Positions 34,065 to 42,941 are shown, counted from the stretch's first letter. The stretch: 64,000 bases of DNA from an uncultured Mobiluncus sp. (GCF_947254095.1 NZ_CAMYBV010000004.1:61009-125008), one strand, 5' to 3'. Notes: a model not told the origin generated them from the letters alone. Made by a program: numbers and translations.

Positions 34065-34994
34065 TTATTTCGCATAGTCACCCACCGCCATCATTAGTGC
34101 ACCGAGTTCGGCACCGTATTCGGGCGAACCTTCCATTGACATACGTCCCGAAGCCTGTGCATCCAGAAGGTCATCTGTCTGCAGCAAGGTTCCCAAAGCG
34201 GAGGTCACCGAGTCGAAACGCATCGTAAAGAACGCGGCACTACGCGTGTATTCCCCACGGAATGCCTTTGACTTCCCGGCTTTGATGCGAATATACGCAC
34301 CGAGTTCGGGATGCCCGTCCACAGCGTACGCATAGACGCGGTCCGGCGAAGGATCCGTCCACGCGTGCACAGCGGGATGCCCGGCCTTATTCAGCTGGCT
34401 CATTCCGGTGGTGAGCAGGTAGAACATACACTTCGTCAGCAGTTTCCGGTCGTCCTCGGTCTTTGGTGCCTCCGTCGCTCCCAGCAAGCTGGACATGGCC
34501 AGCAGGGACTTCACGGTTGCAACCAAAAGCCCGGGATTGCCCAGCCCTCCGCGAATCTTGGGCAGGTTCACCTTGCCTTTAAAGAAGTCGTTGAACTTCT
34601 CGGGGGAGGGGAACTCGATTTCCACATTCGGCAGCGGGTGAGCGCCCAGCTTCGGCGTGACGTTCGCACCGTGAATAATCAGGTGCGTAGCGTAACGCTC
34701 CGGGCGTCCGTCTATCGACGTGCCCGCCGGGGTCAGACAAGAAATCTGAACCACGCCTTCCTTGCCCTTGAAAGCGGCCGCCAAATCCGGCTTTTCGGCG
34801 ATGATCGGCTTCAACAGCGGAATAACCGCGTTGAGGAACACCACGTTGGCGTAGCGAACTTCGTCGTCGATATTGGGATTGGGACCCATCGGGAACGGCT
34901 TGGCTTTCGATTTCTTTTCACAAGATTCCCCGCACGCCTTATCGGGCTTAGTTGCCTGAGGCGGGGCGGAGCTTTGTTTCGTTTCTTTAGTCAT
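34065..34994 (-). CDS. SCP2-like (sterol-carrier-fold) protein B
   Basis: A 309-residue cytoplasmic protein with a Lys/Pro-rich N-terminus of about 40 residues. The following region (HLIIHGANVTPKLGA, PNVEIEFPSPEKFNDFFKGK, VNLPKIRGGLGN) and the end (LDAQASGRMSMEGSPEYGAELGALM) have the pattern of SCP2-type lipid-binding domains. It resembles its operon partner at 38210-38980, though the two are strongly diverged. SCP2 folds bind hydrophobic ligands or CoA esters. In a bacterium without sterols the ligand is unknown. It lies 11 bp after the transketolase C subunit gene. Confidence 0.65.
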   Translation of the reverse strand: MTKETKQSSAPPQATKPDKACGESCEKKSKAKPFPMGPNPNIDDEVRYANVVFLNAVIPLLKPIIAEKPDLAAAFKGKEGVVQISCLTPAGTSIDGRPERYATHLIIHGANVTPKLGAHPLPNVEIEFPSPEKFNDFFKGKVNLPKIRGGLGNPGLLVATVKSLLAMSSLLGATEAPKTEDDRKLLTKCMFYLLTTGMSQLNKAGHPAVHAWTDPSPDRVYAYAVDGHPELGAYIRIKAGKSKAFRGEYTRSAAFFTMRFDSVTSALGTLLQTDDLLDAQASGRMSMEGSPEYGAELGALMMAVGDYAK

Positions 34995-35005
34995 TGCGCG
35001 CTACC

Positions 35006-36016
35006 TTAGAACTCGTCTTCCCAGTCGTCGTCCTCCTCGAAGTCCATGTGCATGACTTCACGAGCGGCGGCCACACAGCCGTTTTCGTCCCAGCCGTAGT
35101 GGGAGTACAGGTCCTCAGGCTGGCCGATAACCGAGAATTCGTCGGGGATGCCGAGCTTCTTTAACACGAAGCCCTTGCGGGTGGTAGCGCCGACATCGGC
35201 CACTGCGGTCCCCAGGCCGTTGATGATGTTGTGGTCCTCAACGGTGATGATACGCCGAGTTTCGGTAATCGCCTTGGCGATGGCCTCCTCATCAATCGGT
35301 TTCAAGGTGTGGATGTCCAGCACGCGCACGCTCAGGCCGTCCTCTTTGGCGAGGATATCGGCAGCCTGCAAGGCACGCCACACGCCGGAGCCGGTCGCGA
35401 TGAACGTGAGGTCCGTACCTTCGCGCAGGGTGTTGGCCTTGCCGAATTCGAAGGTCGGAATCTCGTCACGGTAGACAATCTGGTCAAAACCGCGGTTCAG
35501 ACGCAGATATACCGGTCCAACATGGTCGTAGGCAGCCTGTACACAGTAGGCGGCCTCCAGACCGTCAGCCGGACACATGACCACCAGGTTAGCGAAACTA
35601 CGCAGAATAGCGATGTCCTCGGTGACGTGGTGAGTGGTACCGGCAGCCCCGAAGGACAACCCTGAGTGGGTACCGATAATCTTCACATTGAGATTCTGGT
35701 AGCAGATGTCGGTGCGGATTTGTTCGCAAGCACGCAGAGCCGCGAACGCCCCGAACGTGGAGACGAACGGCATCAGCCCCGCTTTTGCCAGCCCGGCAGA
35801 GATGCCGAACATGTTCTGTTCCGCGATACCCACGTTATAGAACCGCTCGGGGAACTCCTTGGCAAACACGGAAATCTTGGTAGATTTCGCCAAGTCAGCC
35901 GAAAGCCCCACGATAGTGGGATCCTGCTTGCCCAGTTGCACCAGAGTCTGACCGTATACCTCCGCGGTGGTCAGATTAACCGCGTCAATCGAAGTGTAAG
36001 TTAATCCTCCAGCCAT
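35006..36016 (-). CDS. Split transketolase, C-terminal (pyrimidine-binding and C-) subunit
   Basis: The 336-residue C-terminal half of a two-subunit transketolase. Catalytic region: FYNVGIAEQNM, with the ThDP-activating Glu, and THSGLSFGAAGTTHH. A normal C-terminal domain follows (TLREGTDLTFIATGS, then TVEDHNIINGLG), and the protein ends in an unusually acidic tail (DFEEDDDWEDEF). It works with the N-terminal subunit two bases upstream. Split transketolases of this kind often serve dedicated biosynthetic or catabolic clusters rather than the pentose phosphate pathway. Confidence 0.92.
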   Translation of the reverse strand: MAGGLTYTSIDAVNLTTAEVYGQTLVQLGKQDPTIVGLSADLAKSTKISVFAKEFPERFYNVGIAEQNMFGISAGLAKAGLMPFVSTFGAFAALRACEQIRTDICYQNLNVKIIGTHSGLSFGAAGTTHHVTEDIAILRSFANLVVMCPADGLEAAYCVQAAYDHVGPVYLRLNRGFDQIVYRDEIPTFEFGKANTLREGTDLTFIATGSGVWRALQAADILAKEDGLSVRVLDIHTLKPIDEEAIAKAITETRRIITVEDHNIINGLGTAVADVGATTRKGFVLKKLGIPDEFSVIGQPEDLYSHYGWDENGCVAAAREVMHMDFEEDDDWEDEF

Positions 36017-36018
36017 GT

Positions 36019-36882
36019 TTAGGCTCCCTTCACTAGCTCGAGTCGTTTCTGCAGGTGTCGCTTGAGAGATTCGACTGCCTTGGCATGCTTTTCGTCGTCA
36101 ACAGCGCCGTAGTGCCAGGTGTAGTCGCCTTCCATGAAGTCGATACCTTCGCCCTTCACCGTGTCCATCAGCAACATGGTGGGCTTACCCTTGATGGTGC
36201 GCGCCCGATCAAAAGCGTCTACCAAATCGGGTATCGAGTTACCTTTGACCTCAATGACTTCCCAGTTGAATGCACGCCACTTGTCAGCAAACGGTTCCAG
36301 ACCCATGACGTCGGCGGTCATGCCGTCAATCATGGCGTGGTTGACATCCACGATGCCTACCAGGTTGTCTACCTTGAACTGACCAGCACTCATGGCGGCT
36401 TCCCAGATGGAGCCCTCGTTGCATTCACCGTCGCCCATCAGGCAGTAAGTGCGCCATTCCTTGCCGAGCTGACGTGCTCCGAGAGCCATACCCACCGCGA
36501 GGGACAGGCCGTGTCCCAGCGAACCCGTGGAAACTTCCAGACCGGGAACCTTGCCCGCGTCCAGGTGAATACCCAGGTGAGAAAGGATATGCGAGTAGGT
36601 CGGCAACCAGTCCTTGGGGAAGCACCCCAAGTCTGCGAGGACCGGCCCCATACCCACGCCGATGTGACCCTTGGAGAGCACGAAACGGTCGCGATCCGGG
36701 TCGTCCATCTTGTCGGCGCTGAAGTTCATCTCGTGATGATACAGAACGGTCAGTACATCCATGGAGCTCATAGCACCACCGATGTGACCACCACCTGCCC
36801 AAATCACCGTGTCGAGAGTGAGCAGACGCAGCCGATTGGCGATTTCTTCGAGTTCCTTGTGTTCTTTAGCCGATAAAGCCAT
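36019..36882 (-). CDS. Split transketolase, N-terminal (ThDP pyrophosphate-binding) subunit
   Basis: The 287-residue N-terminal half of transketolase. Motifs are HIGGAMSSMDVLTVLY, RFVLSKGHIGVGMGP, GSLGHGLSLAVG and the ThDP/metal motif GDGECNEGSIWEA ending in VDVNHAMIDG. The start at 36882 follows a near-perfect AAAGGAGGAAAG site, so it should be well translated. The aminotransferase stop is 14 bp upstream and the C subunit follows after two bases. It transfers two-carbon ketol units; donor and acceptor in this cluster are unknown. Confidence 0.93.
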   Translation of the reverse strand: MALSAKEHKELEEIANRLRLLTLDTVIWAGGGHIGGAMSSMDVLTVLYHHEMNFSADKMDDPDRDRFVLSKGHIGVGMGPVLADLGCFPKDWLPTYSHILSHLGIHLDAGKVPGLEVSTGSLGHGLSLAVGMALGARQLGKEWRTYCLMGDGECNEGSIWEAAMSAGQFKVDNLVGIVDVNHAMIDGMTADVMGLEPFADKWRAFNWEVIEVKGNSIPDLVDAFDRARTIKGKPTMLLMDTVKGEGIDFMEGDYTWHYGAVDDEKHAKAVESLKRHLQKRLELVKGA

Positions 36883-36896
36883 CTTTCCTCCTTTGC

Positions 36897-38180
36897 TTAG
36901 GCCTGAGCCAGAATCTCACGTGACTTGTTCTTAACTACACCCATCGCTTCGTCAGCCACGTCAGCGATGAAGTCGATGTCCTTGTCGGTCAAGGCCGTGT
37001 TCATGAAGTGGTTGTGGTGGTTCGTCATGAACACGCCGCGCTTCACACATTCACCCACGAAAGCCTGATGCAGCAGCAGGTTCGGGTCTGCCTTTCCGTC
37101 AAGCCCTCTAATCTGGTGGAACAGCAGAGCCGGTTCGCCACTGAAGTGGTAGTCAAAGCCGTGGTGCTTGGCCACTTCAGTCAGACGCTCAATGACCTTC
37201 ACGCCGTTGTCGTGGCAAATCTTTGCCGCGTCGATTTCACGCATCTTGGTGATGCAGGCAATCGCGGCAGCCATCGGCGGGGCGCTCATCCAGTACGAAC
37301 CGGTGCACATCACGGAGGCGGCGGCGTCCTTGAGGGACTCGATGCCGGTCACAGCCGAGATGTTGTGTCCGTTGGCGATAGCCTTGCAGAAGCACTCCAA
37401 GTCGGCCTTAAAACCGTAGTGGTAATCGGAACCCTTGATATCCAAACGCCACCCGCAGCGCACATCGTCAACGATGAGGACGATGCCTTCGCGGTCACAG
37501 ATGGAACGAATCTTGTTCCAGTAGCCTGCCGGCGGCAAGACGCTGTCCTCAAAGACCGGGTGGTGGTACGGGGTAGCGATAAAGGCGGCAATCTCGCCCT
37601 TATATTCAGCCGCGAGACGTTCCACCGCGGCGGTGTCGCCCCAATCCACCAGCAGCTTGTCCTCGACCTCTTTCTTGCCCACGCCGGGGGCGCCCCAACC
37701 TTGGGTCCACCCAATCACGCCGTGATAGCCGCCGTTGATAGCGATGAACTTGTCCCGTCCGGTAGCGGCACGCGCCACCATCAGAGCGTAGTTCGTAGCA
37801 TCCCCGCCGTTCTTGGCAAAGAAAGCCCAGTCGGCCATTTCGACCGTATCCACCATCAACTCGGCCAAATCGACCATGATAGTGCCGGGCTGAACCGCAC
37901 AGTTCAGGATTTTGGCCTGCTCAGCTACGGCTTTATCCACATCGGGGTCGTTGTAGCCCAGAATCATGGGACCGTAGGCGCACATCATATCGACGTACTT
38001 GTTGCCGTCCACGTCCCAGAAGTAGGCGCCTTGTGCTTTTGAAGCAAACAGGGGGTAGGCGCTGATAGGCATGAAGCAGCCTTCTGCCGGCCCCAAGTGC
38101 CCATAGACGCCGCCGGGGATAACCTCAACCGCGCGCTCGTACCATTCGTGGCTCTTGGTGTGTTCGTAAGTTTTCATCAT
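36897..38180 (-). CDS. Class III PLP-dependent aminotransferase (glutamate-1-semialdehyde aminomutase-like)
   Basis: Fold-type I aminotransferase, 427 residues. Substrate-side and cofactor motifs are VDGNKYVDMMCAYGPMILG, FAKNGGDATNYALMVARAATG, the cofactor Asp in LIVDDVRCGWRL (where DE..GFR is more usual) and the Schiff-base Lys in CFCKAIANGHNISAVTG. It is closest in look to GSA-aminomutase-like transaminases that aminate sugar-derived or polyol aldehydes/ketones. A real hemL would sit with other haem genes; here it lies between an SCP2-like gene and a split transketolase, pointing to a specialised amine-forming step. Confidence 0.88.
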   Translation of the reverse strand: MMKTYEHTKSHEWYERAVEVIPGGVYGHLGPAEGCFMPISAYPLFASKAQGAYFWDVDGNKYVDMMCAYGPMILGYNDPDVDKAVAEQAKILNCAVQPGTIMVDLAELMVDTVEMADWAFFAKNGGDATNYALMVARAATGRDKFIAINGGYHGVIGWTQGWGAPGVGKKEVEDKLLVDWGDTAAVERLAAEYKGEIAAFIATPYHHPVFEDSVLPPAGYWNKIRSICDREGIVLIVDDVRCGWRLDIKGSDYHYGFKADLECFCKAIANGHNISAVTGIESLKDAAASVMCTGSYWMSAPPMAAAIACITKMREIDAAKICHDNGVKVIERLTEVAKHHGFDYHFSGEPALLFHQIRGLDGKADPNLLLHQAFVGECVKRGVFMTNHHNHFMNTALTDKDIDFIADVADEAMGVVKNKSREILAQA

Positions 38181-38209
38181 TTTGTTTTGTCCTTCCTCAC
38201 GCGCGTTTT

Positions 38210-38980
38210 CTAGCTCAAGTAGAACGGCACCATGCCGAGGATCTTGTTCATGTTGTCCAACAGGGGAACGTATCCGCCCAGCTTAATCAGCTCTCGGCCG
38301 ATAGCGGGGTAAGATGCGAGTTCGCCGCGCAGGACCTGGCCTGTCGTATCCAAATCGGAAAAGACCATGAAAGCGTGACGTCCATGGGGACCCGCAGCCT
38401 TGGGCTCATCGCCGTCGACGATGCGCGCGTGGTGGTCATTGATGACCATGGTCAAAGCCGGGCCGTTGGCAATCTTTAGTCCGATAGTGCCGTCGCACAT
38501 TCCCTTAGCGACTTGGACGCCTTTGGGGTCGTGGTTGGCAATCTCAGCCATCGCATAGACCGCCACGTGCAACGTCAGCAGGGAGTTAATCCTCGCGAAC
38601 TCGGGATCCTGCAGCAGCTGCGGGGTCGGCCTTAAGTAATAGGACAGCCGGTCGGTGATCTCGGTGAACGTACCGGTCAAGTACTTCAGTTTGGTGAAGC
38701 CCTTTAGCGGTACGGGAATCCCTTTGCCTTCGAACATCTTGTTGACCATGTTCGGCATGGGGAAGCCCAGGCTCATGTCAGCCGGACCTCCACCGGGGAA
38801 GAACTCAATTTTGCCGTTGCCCAGCTTGAGCCGGACAGAACCGACGTTCGCTGCCTTGAATTGCAAGGTCAGCGGGACATGTTCCAAGAGCTGTTTCGAC
38901 TTGGGGTCGAGCTCCGGGAGCTTCTCGAGTGTACGCAAAACTGCCTTAAGATTGACGGCAGCCATAGCAGTTTGATTCAT
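38210..38980 (-). CDS. SCP2-like (sterol-carrier-fold) protein A
   Basis: A 256-residue protein, first gene of the operon. The SCP2-type region runs from about residue 35 (HVPLTLQFKAANVGSVRLKL) through NGKIEFFPGGGPADMSLGFP and MVNKMFEGKGIPVPLKGFTK to GTFTEITDRLSYYLRP. The second half ends in GGYVPLLDNMNKILGMVPF. There is no signal peptide. GAGGTGGG precedes the ATG, and a TATAAT-like -10 for this strand lies at 39024-39029. Lipid or CoA-ester binding is suggested by the fold; the role is unknown. Confidence 0.7.
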   Translation of the reverse strand: MNQTAMAAVNLKAVLRTLEKLPELDPKSKQLLEHVPLTLQFKAANVGSVRLKLGNGKIEFFPGGGPADMSLGFPMPNMVNKMFEGKGIPVPLKGFTKLKYLTGTFTEITDRLSYYLRPTPQLLQDPEFARINSLLTLHVAVYAMAEIANHDPKGVQVAKGMCDGTIGLKIANGPALTMVINDHHARIVDGDEPKAAGPHGRHAFMVFSDLDTTGQVLRGELASYPAIGRELIKLGGYVPLLDNMNKILGMVPFYLS

Positions 38981-39023
38981 AAACCCACCTCATCGTGTGT
39001 TTTGTGTTTACTTGGCAAATGCA

Positions 39024-39029
39024 ATTATA
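39024..39029 (-). promoter_or_regulatory. -10 element of the SCP2/aminotransferase/transketolase operon
   Basis: A perfect TATAAT on the minus strand, 44 bp upstream of the first operon gene. The best -35 (TGCACA, 17 bp further) is weak. The 270-bp gap to glyS is otherwise featureless. Confidence 0.45.
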
Positions 39030-39250
39030 GTGTGGAATCCAATTTTTGTGCAGTAGTTTCACGGGAGTGTTTTTCGGGATTTTAACTGAAATGCTCCCAT
39101 ATTCGCGGATTCGCGGTTGAGGTTCGGGCTGGGCAGAGGCACCGAATTCGTCCCCGGAGGTTTGCCAGCTAAACTAGGGCTGGTGCCTTCCCGCTGGAAA
39201 ACCAGGAAAAAGCGCGGGGCGGCAGAAAGCAACATCAATAAGGAGCACAA

Positions 39251-40636
39251 GTGGCATCAACGATGGATTCAGTAATTTCTTTGGCGAAACGCCGCGGTTT
39301 TGTTTACCCATGTGGTGACATCTACGGCGGGACGCGCGCGGCGTGGGACTACGGCCCCTTGGGTGTAGAACTGAAAGAAAACATCAAGAAGGCCTGGTGG
39401 AACTACATGGTACGTTCCCGCGAGGACGTGGTGGGTCTGGACTCCTCGGTAATTTTGCCGCCGAAAGTGTGGGACGCTTCGGGCCACCTCAAGGCTTTCA
39501 CTGACCCGCTCATCGAGTGTCTCAACTGCCACAAGCGCTTGCGCGAGGACGACCTGCAGGAACAGTACGCCGAGAAACACGGCATTGCGAAACCAGACGA
39601 TGTCAGCATGGATGACGTCTCCTGCCCGAACTGTGGCGTCAAGGGGAAGTGGACGGAACCCCGGGCTTTCTCGGGACTGCTTAAGACCTACCTGGGGCCG
39701 GTGGACGACGAATCCGGCCTGCACTTCCTGCGCCCGGAAACCGCCCAAGGCATCTTTATCAACTTCGCCAACGTGATGACGACCGCCCGCAAGCGCCCGC
39801 CCTTCGGCATCGGCCAGATTGGTAAGTCTTTCCGCAACGAAATCACTCCGGGCAACTTCATCTTCCGTACCCGCGAGTTTGAACAGATGGAGCTGGAGTT
39901 CTTTGTGGAACCCGGCACCGACGAAGAATGGCACCAGTACTGGATTGACCACCGCTTTGAGTGGTACACCGACCTGGGGATTAAGGCGGAAAACCTGCGG
40001 TTGTACGAACATCCGAAGGAAAAGCTGTCGCACTATTCCAAGCGCACGGTGGACATCGAGTACGCCTTCGGTTTTGAAAACTCCAAGTGGGGCGAGTTGG
40101 AGGGTATCGCTAACCGTACCGACTATGACCTGGGCGTACATATGGACGCCAGCGGTCAGAAACTCGATTATTACGACCAGGCCAACGACAAGCGCTGGAT
40201 TCCTTACGTTATCGAGCCCTCCGCCGGTTTGACTCGCTCCCTGATGGCTTTCCTGATTGAGGCCTACACCGAGGACGAAGCCCCGAACACCAAGGGCGGG
40301 GTGGACAAGCGGACCGTGCTGCGCCTCGACCCGCGCCTGAGTCCGGTCAAGGTAGCGGTACTGCCGCTGTCCCGCAAGGACGAACTGCCCGAAATCGCCC
40401 AAAATATCGCCGCCGAACTGCGCAAATACTGGAACGTGGAATATGACGATGCCGGAGCCGTGGGGCGCCGCTACCGTCGTCAAGACGAAATTGGCACGCC
40501 CTACTGCGTCACTGTGGACTTTGATTCCCTAGAGGACCAGGCCGTGACGGTTCGTGAACGCGACACTATGACCCAAGAGCGTATCGGACGGGATAACTTG
40601 GTCGCCTACCTGCGCGATCACCTGCCGATTTGCTAA
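39251..40636 (+). CDS. glyS: Glycyl-tRNA synthetase (single-chain, dimeric type)
   Basis: Charges tRNA-Gly. The 461-residue class II synthetase is the alpha2 type found in Actinobacteria and Firmicutes, not the alpha2beta2 enzyme. Visible are the N-terminal RRGFVYPCGDIYGGTRAAWDYGPLG, a CxxC...CxxC zinc-like insert (ECLNCHKR, VSCPNCGVKG), motif 2 around GKSFRNEITPGNFIFRTREFEQME, and motif 3 with EPSAGLTRSLMAFL. The anticodon-binding domain starts near LSPVKVAVLPL. The start is GTG 39251 with AAGGAGCACAA upstream. Confidence 0.97.
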   Translation: MASTMDSVISLAKRRGFVYPCGDIYGGTRAAWDYGPLGVELKENIKKAWWNYMVRSREDVVGLDSSVILPPKVWDASGHLKAFTDPLIECLNCHKRLREDDLQEQYAEKHGIAKPDDVSMDDVSCPNCGVKGKWTEPRAFSGLLKTYLGPVDDESGLHFLRPETAQGIFINFANVMTTARKRPPFGIGQIGKSFRNEITPGNFIFRTREFEQMELEFFVEPGTDEEWHQYWIDHRFEWYTDLGIKAENLRLYEHPKEKLSHYSKRTVDIEYAFGFENSKWGELEGIANRTDYDLGVHMDASGQKLDYYDQANDKRWIPYVIEPSAGLTRSLMAFLIEAYTEDEAPNTKGGVDKRTVLRLDPRLSPVKVAVLPLSRKDELPEIAQNIAAELRKYWNVEYDDAGAVGRRYRRQDEIGTPYCVTVDFDSLEDQAVTVRERDTMTQERIGRDNLVAYLRDHLPIC

Positions 40637-40681
40637 TGGCACGGCGATTTTCCGCGACTGAAATACTGGGCGGAGGCATTT

Positions 40682-41965
40682 TTGGCTCCACAGCATCTAC
40701 AGATTCCACAGTGTAAATACCCGCCTCTGCGCATTGGCGGGGTTGAGTTCACGACCCCCATTGCCCTAGCGCCGATGGCGGGGGTGACGAACGCTCCGTT
40801 TCGCGATTTGTGCGCGGATTTTTCACGTCAAGGGCTGCCGCCCGACTTTGTTTCCGCGTCCCACCTGGGTGGGGCATCCGGGATGCTTCGCGGCGTCGAG
40901 GGCATGTTTGTCAACGAGATGATTACCGCGAAAGCGCTGTTGATGGACTCGGCGCGTTCGTGGATTATGGCGCAATCCGGGCCGGGGCAAACTGTTCGCG
41001 TGCTGCAGCTTTACGGGGTGGTGGGGGCTGACCTGGCATGGGCGGCTCGTGAGCTTATTGCTCGGGATCTGGTCGATGTTATTGATCTGAATTTTGGTTG
41101 CCCGGTACCGAAAGTTACCCGCAAGGGCGGGGGAGCGGCTCTGCCGTGGAAGACCGCGTATTTTGGTGACCTCATCGGGCAGGTGGTGAGGGCGGCTAAA
41201 GAGGCCTCTCGGACAGCCCGACGTGGCGTCGACGTGCCGGTGACCGTAAAAATCCGGATCGGGATTGACGAGGCTCACGAAACGTTGCTGGACGCGGGAC
41301 GGGCCGCGCAGGACGCGGGGGCAGCTGCGCTCACGCTGCACGCCCGTACCACGAACCAGTATTATTCCGGGCACTCCGATTGGGCAAGAATCCGCGAACT
41401 AGTTGACGTGGTTGACATTCCCGTGTTGGGCAACGGTGACGTGTTTTCCGCCCAGGACGCGCTGGAAATGTTTGCGCAAACCGGATGTGCGGGAATTGAG
41501 ATTGGCCGGGCTGTACAAGGCCGGCCCTGGATTTTTCGCGAAATCACGGCAGCTTTGTGGGGCCAGCCGATTCCTGTGGGGCCGACCTTGGGTGAAATCG
41601 CCGCGATTATCTTGGCTCACGCCCGCGGTCTGGTGAACCACTTTGGTAACGAACAGGCAGCCCTGCGGGATATGCGCAAACATGTGGGATGGTATTTACG
41701 TGGTTTTAATCTGGGTGGAGCGACTCGTGCGGAGCTGACCCGCGTCGAAACGTTAGATGACCTGGAAAGTCGCCTGCACGACCTTGTGCAGTCGCTCGAC
41801 CCGAACACCCCCTATCCCGAAGCGGCGCAAGGCAAACACGGTCGTTCCCGCGCCCAGCGCCACGTCAAGCTGCCCGAAGGCTGGCTCGACACCCGCGAAA
41901 TCGATGATGCGACCGCGCGCATACTTCACTTGGGGGAAGACGCGGCGGATCCTTATCGTGCCTAG
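40682..41965 (+). CDS. dus: tRNA-dihydrouridine synthase
   Basis: FMN-dependent enzyme reducing uridines in tRNA to dihydrouridine. The 427-residue protein has the TIM-barrel start LAPMAGVTNAPFRDLC, the catalytic-Cys motif NFGCPVPKVTRKGGGAAL, HARTTNQYYSGHSDW, and FMN-phosphate GNGDVFSAQDA / GIEIGRAVQGRPW. An extended C-terminal helical domain follows. It begins with TTG at 40682 preceded by GGAGG; no better start is available. It lies 45 bp after glyS, so the two translation genes are probably cotranscribed. Confidence 0.95.
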   Translation: MAPQHLQIPQCKYPPLRIGGVEFTTPIALAPMAGVTNAPFRDLCADFSRQGLPPDFVSASHLGGASGMLRGVEGMFVNEMITAKALLMDSARSWIMAQSGPGQTVRVLQLYGVVGADLAWAARELIARDLVDVIDLNFGCPVPKVTRKGGGAALPWKTAYFGDLIGQVVRAAKEASRTARRGVDVPVTVKIRIGIDEAHETLLDAGRAAQDAGAAALTLHARTTNQYYSGHSDWARIRELVDVVDIPVLGNGDVFSAQDALEMFAQTGCAGIEIGRAVQGRPWIFREITAALWGQPIPVGPTLGEIAAIILAHARGLVNHFGNEQAALRDMRKHVGWYLRGFNLGGATRAELTRVETLDDLESRLHDLVQSLDPNTPYPEAAQGKHGRSRAQRHVKLPEGWLDTREIDDATARILHLGEDAADPYRA

Positions 41966-41975
41966 TCAGCTGGGT

Positions 41976-42755
41976 CTAATGTTCGTGCAGTGAGTGCAGC
42001 TCAGCTAGTCTAGAGGCAAATTCCTCTATAAGGTTGTCTTGATTCAACTGGCCGTGTTGCTGCATTGCCCAGGCGCGCCGATACGGAATTCCCGTGAAAT
42101 CATGCGCTGAAATCACATTAGCAGCTTCTGGTGGAAAAAAATCCGCTCCGGAGGCCTCAATAGCTTGCAGCAGTATTTGGCAGTCTATTTGAAAACTTGG
42201 TTTTTTCGTGAATATATAATGGGCTCGACCGAGAGAATCATCTACCTCCACATTTGGTGAGTTTACGACCGCTTCGGAAACTACATTCCATCCAAAGGGG
42301 ATTCCAATAACGCCTCGAAAAAGGTCGTTAATAACGTATTCATTGCAATATTTTGGCAGGGTGAATCCACCTGGCTGACGCACGAATTGATTCTCGTGGT
42401 TTAGGAAATTATCGACGTGCGCGCGCATGATTTCTGTGACGGTGTCAAAATTGATCGCATCAGTGTTTTGGAGGTAACGTCTTAGTTTCCAAGTGCAGAC
42501 CCCAAGGTTGCTGAGCGTGGTGAAGGCCTCTCGCCAGGAAAAATTTGACCGCAGGGGCTCCAGACGGGAATCCAAGTATTCCTTGAGCTGGCTTTCGCGG
42601 GTAATAGGCCGAGTCATATCAGCATAAGGCCAATCCGAATCCATGGCGATATCCATCACCGGGTAAATCGTAGGGAATTCGCTGGTTTCAACGGATTCTG
42701 TCACTTCTACATCATGCCAGCCAAGCAAATCGGCTATGTCAAGAAAATCCAACAT
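41976..42755 (-). CDS. Hypothetical protein (259 aa), second gene of a small two-gene unit
   Basis: I do not recognise this acidic, soluble 259-residue protein. It starts with acidic and aromatic segments (MLDFLDIADLLGWHDVEV), has a central Trp/Arg-containing stretch (WREAFTTLSNLGVCTWKLRRYL) and a C-terminal helical tail. No signal peptide, membrane helix or catalytic motif is evident. It lies 9 bp downstream of a 58-codon ORF and is convergent with dus. Composition is more AT-rich than its neighbours. A small ORF followed by a larger acidic protein is compatible with a toxin/immunity remnant, but that is a guess. Confidence 0.7.
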   Translation of the reverse strand: MLDFLDIADLLGWHDVEVTESVETSEFPTIYPVMDIAMDSDWPYADMTRPITRESQLKEYLDSRLEPLRSNFSWREAFTTLSNLGVCTWKLRRYLQNTDAINFDTVTEIMRAHVDNFLNHENQFVRQPGGFTLPKYCNEYVINDLFRGVIGIPFGWNVVSEAVVNSPNVEVDDSLGRAHYIFTKKPSFQIDCQILLQAIEASGADFFPPEAANVISAHDFTGIPYRRAWAMQQHGQLNQDNLIEEFASRLAELHSLHEH

Positions 42756-42764
42756 GATTGTCTC

Positions 42765-42941
42765 TTACACTGGGCGGGCTGAATTAATCCAATTCGGACA
42801 TACTGTTGGTCCTAGACAATAGGCGGTAATCAAACCCTGAATCTGTCCTGGTGGTAGCCATATGCTCTTATTCCATGTCTGAGCCAGGATATCGCCTTGA
42901 CCATTACCTGAACGGGAGTCAAAAACAGCTCTTGTTTTCAT
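42765..42941 (-). CDS. Small ORF (58 aa) upstream of the 259-aa hypothetical gene
   Basis: A short frame from ATG 42941 with AGGAG eight bases upstream, ending 9 bp before the next gene. The product starts MKTRAVFDSRSGNGQGD and ends in a Trp/Cys-bearing part (AYCLGPTVCPNW), with a C-x6-C pair and three Trp residues. No known domain is recognised. It may be a peptide gene, or the end piece of a larger surface or toxin protein left after deletion. The ribosome-binding site and tight spacing support it being translated. Confidence 0.55.
   Translation of the reverse strand: MKTRAVFDSRSGNGQGDILAQTWNKSIWLPPGQIQGLITAYCLGPTVCPNWINSARPV

Noticed and set aside
36897..38180. hemL (true glutamate-1-semialdehyde aminomutase)
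   Set aside because: Family resemblance only; the DE..GFR-type cofactor motif is changed and the neighbours are not tetrapyrrole genes.
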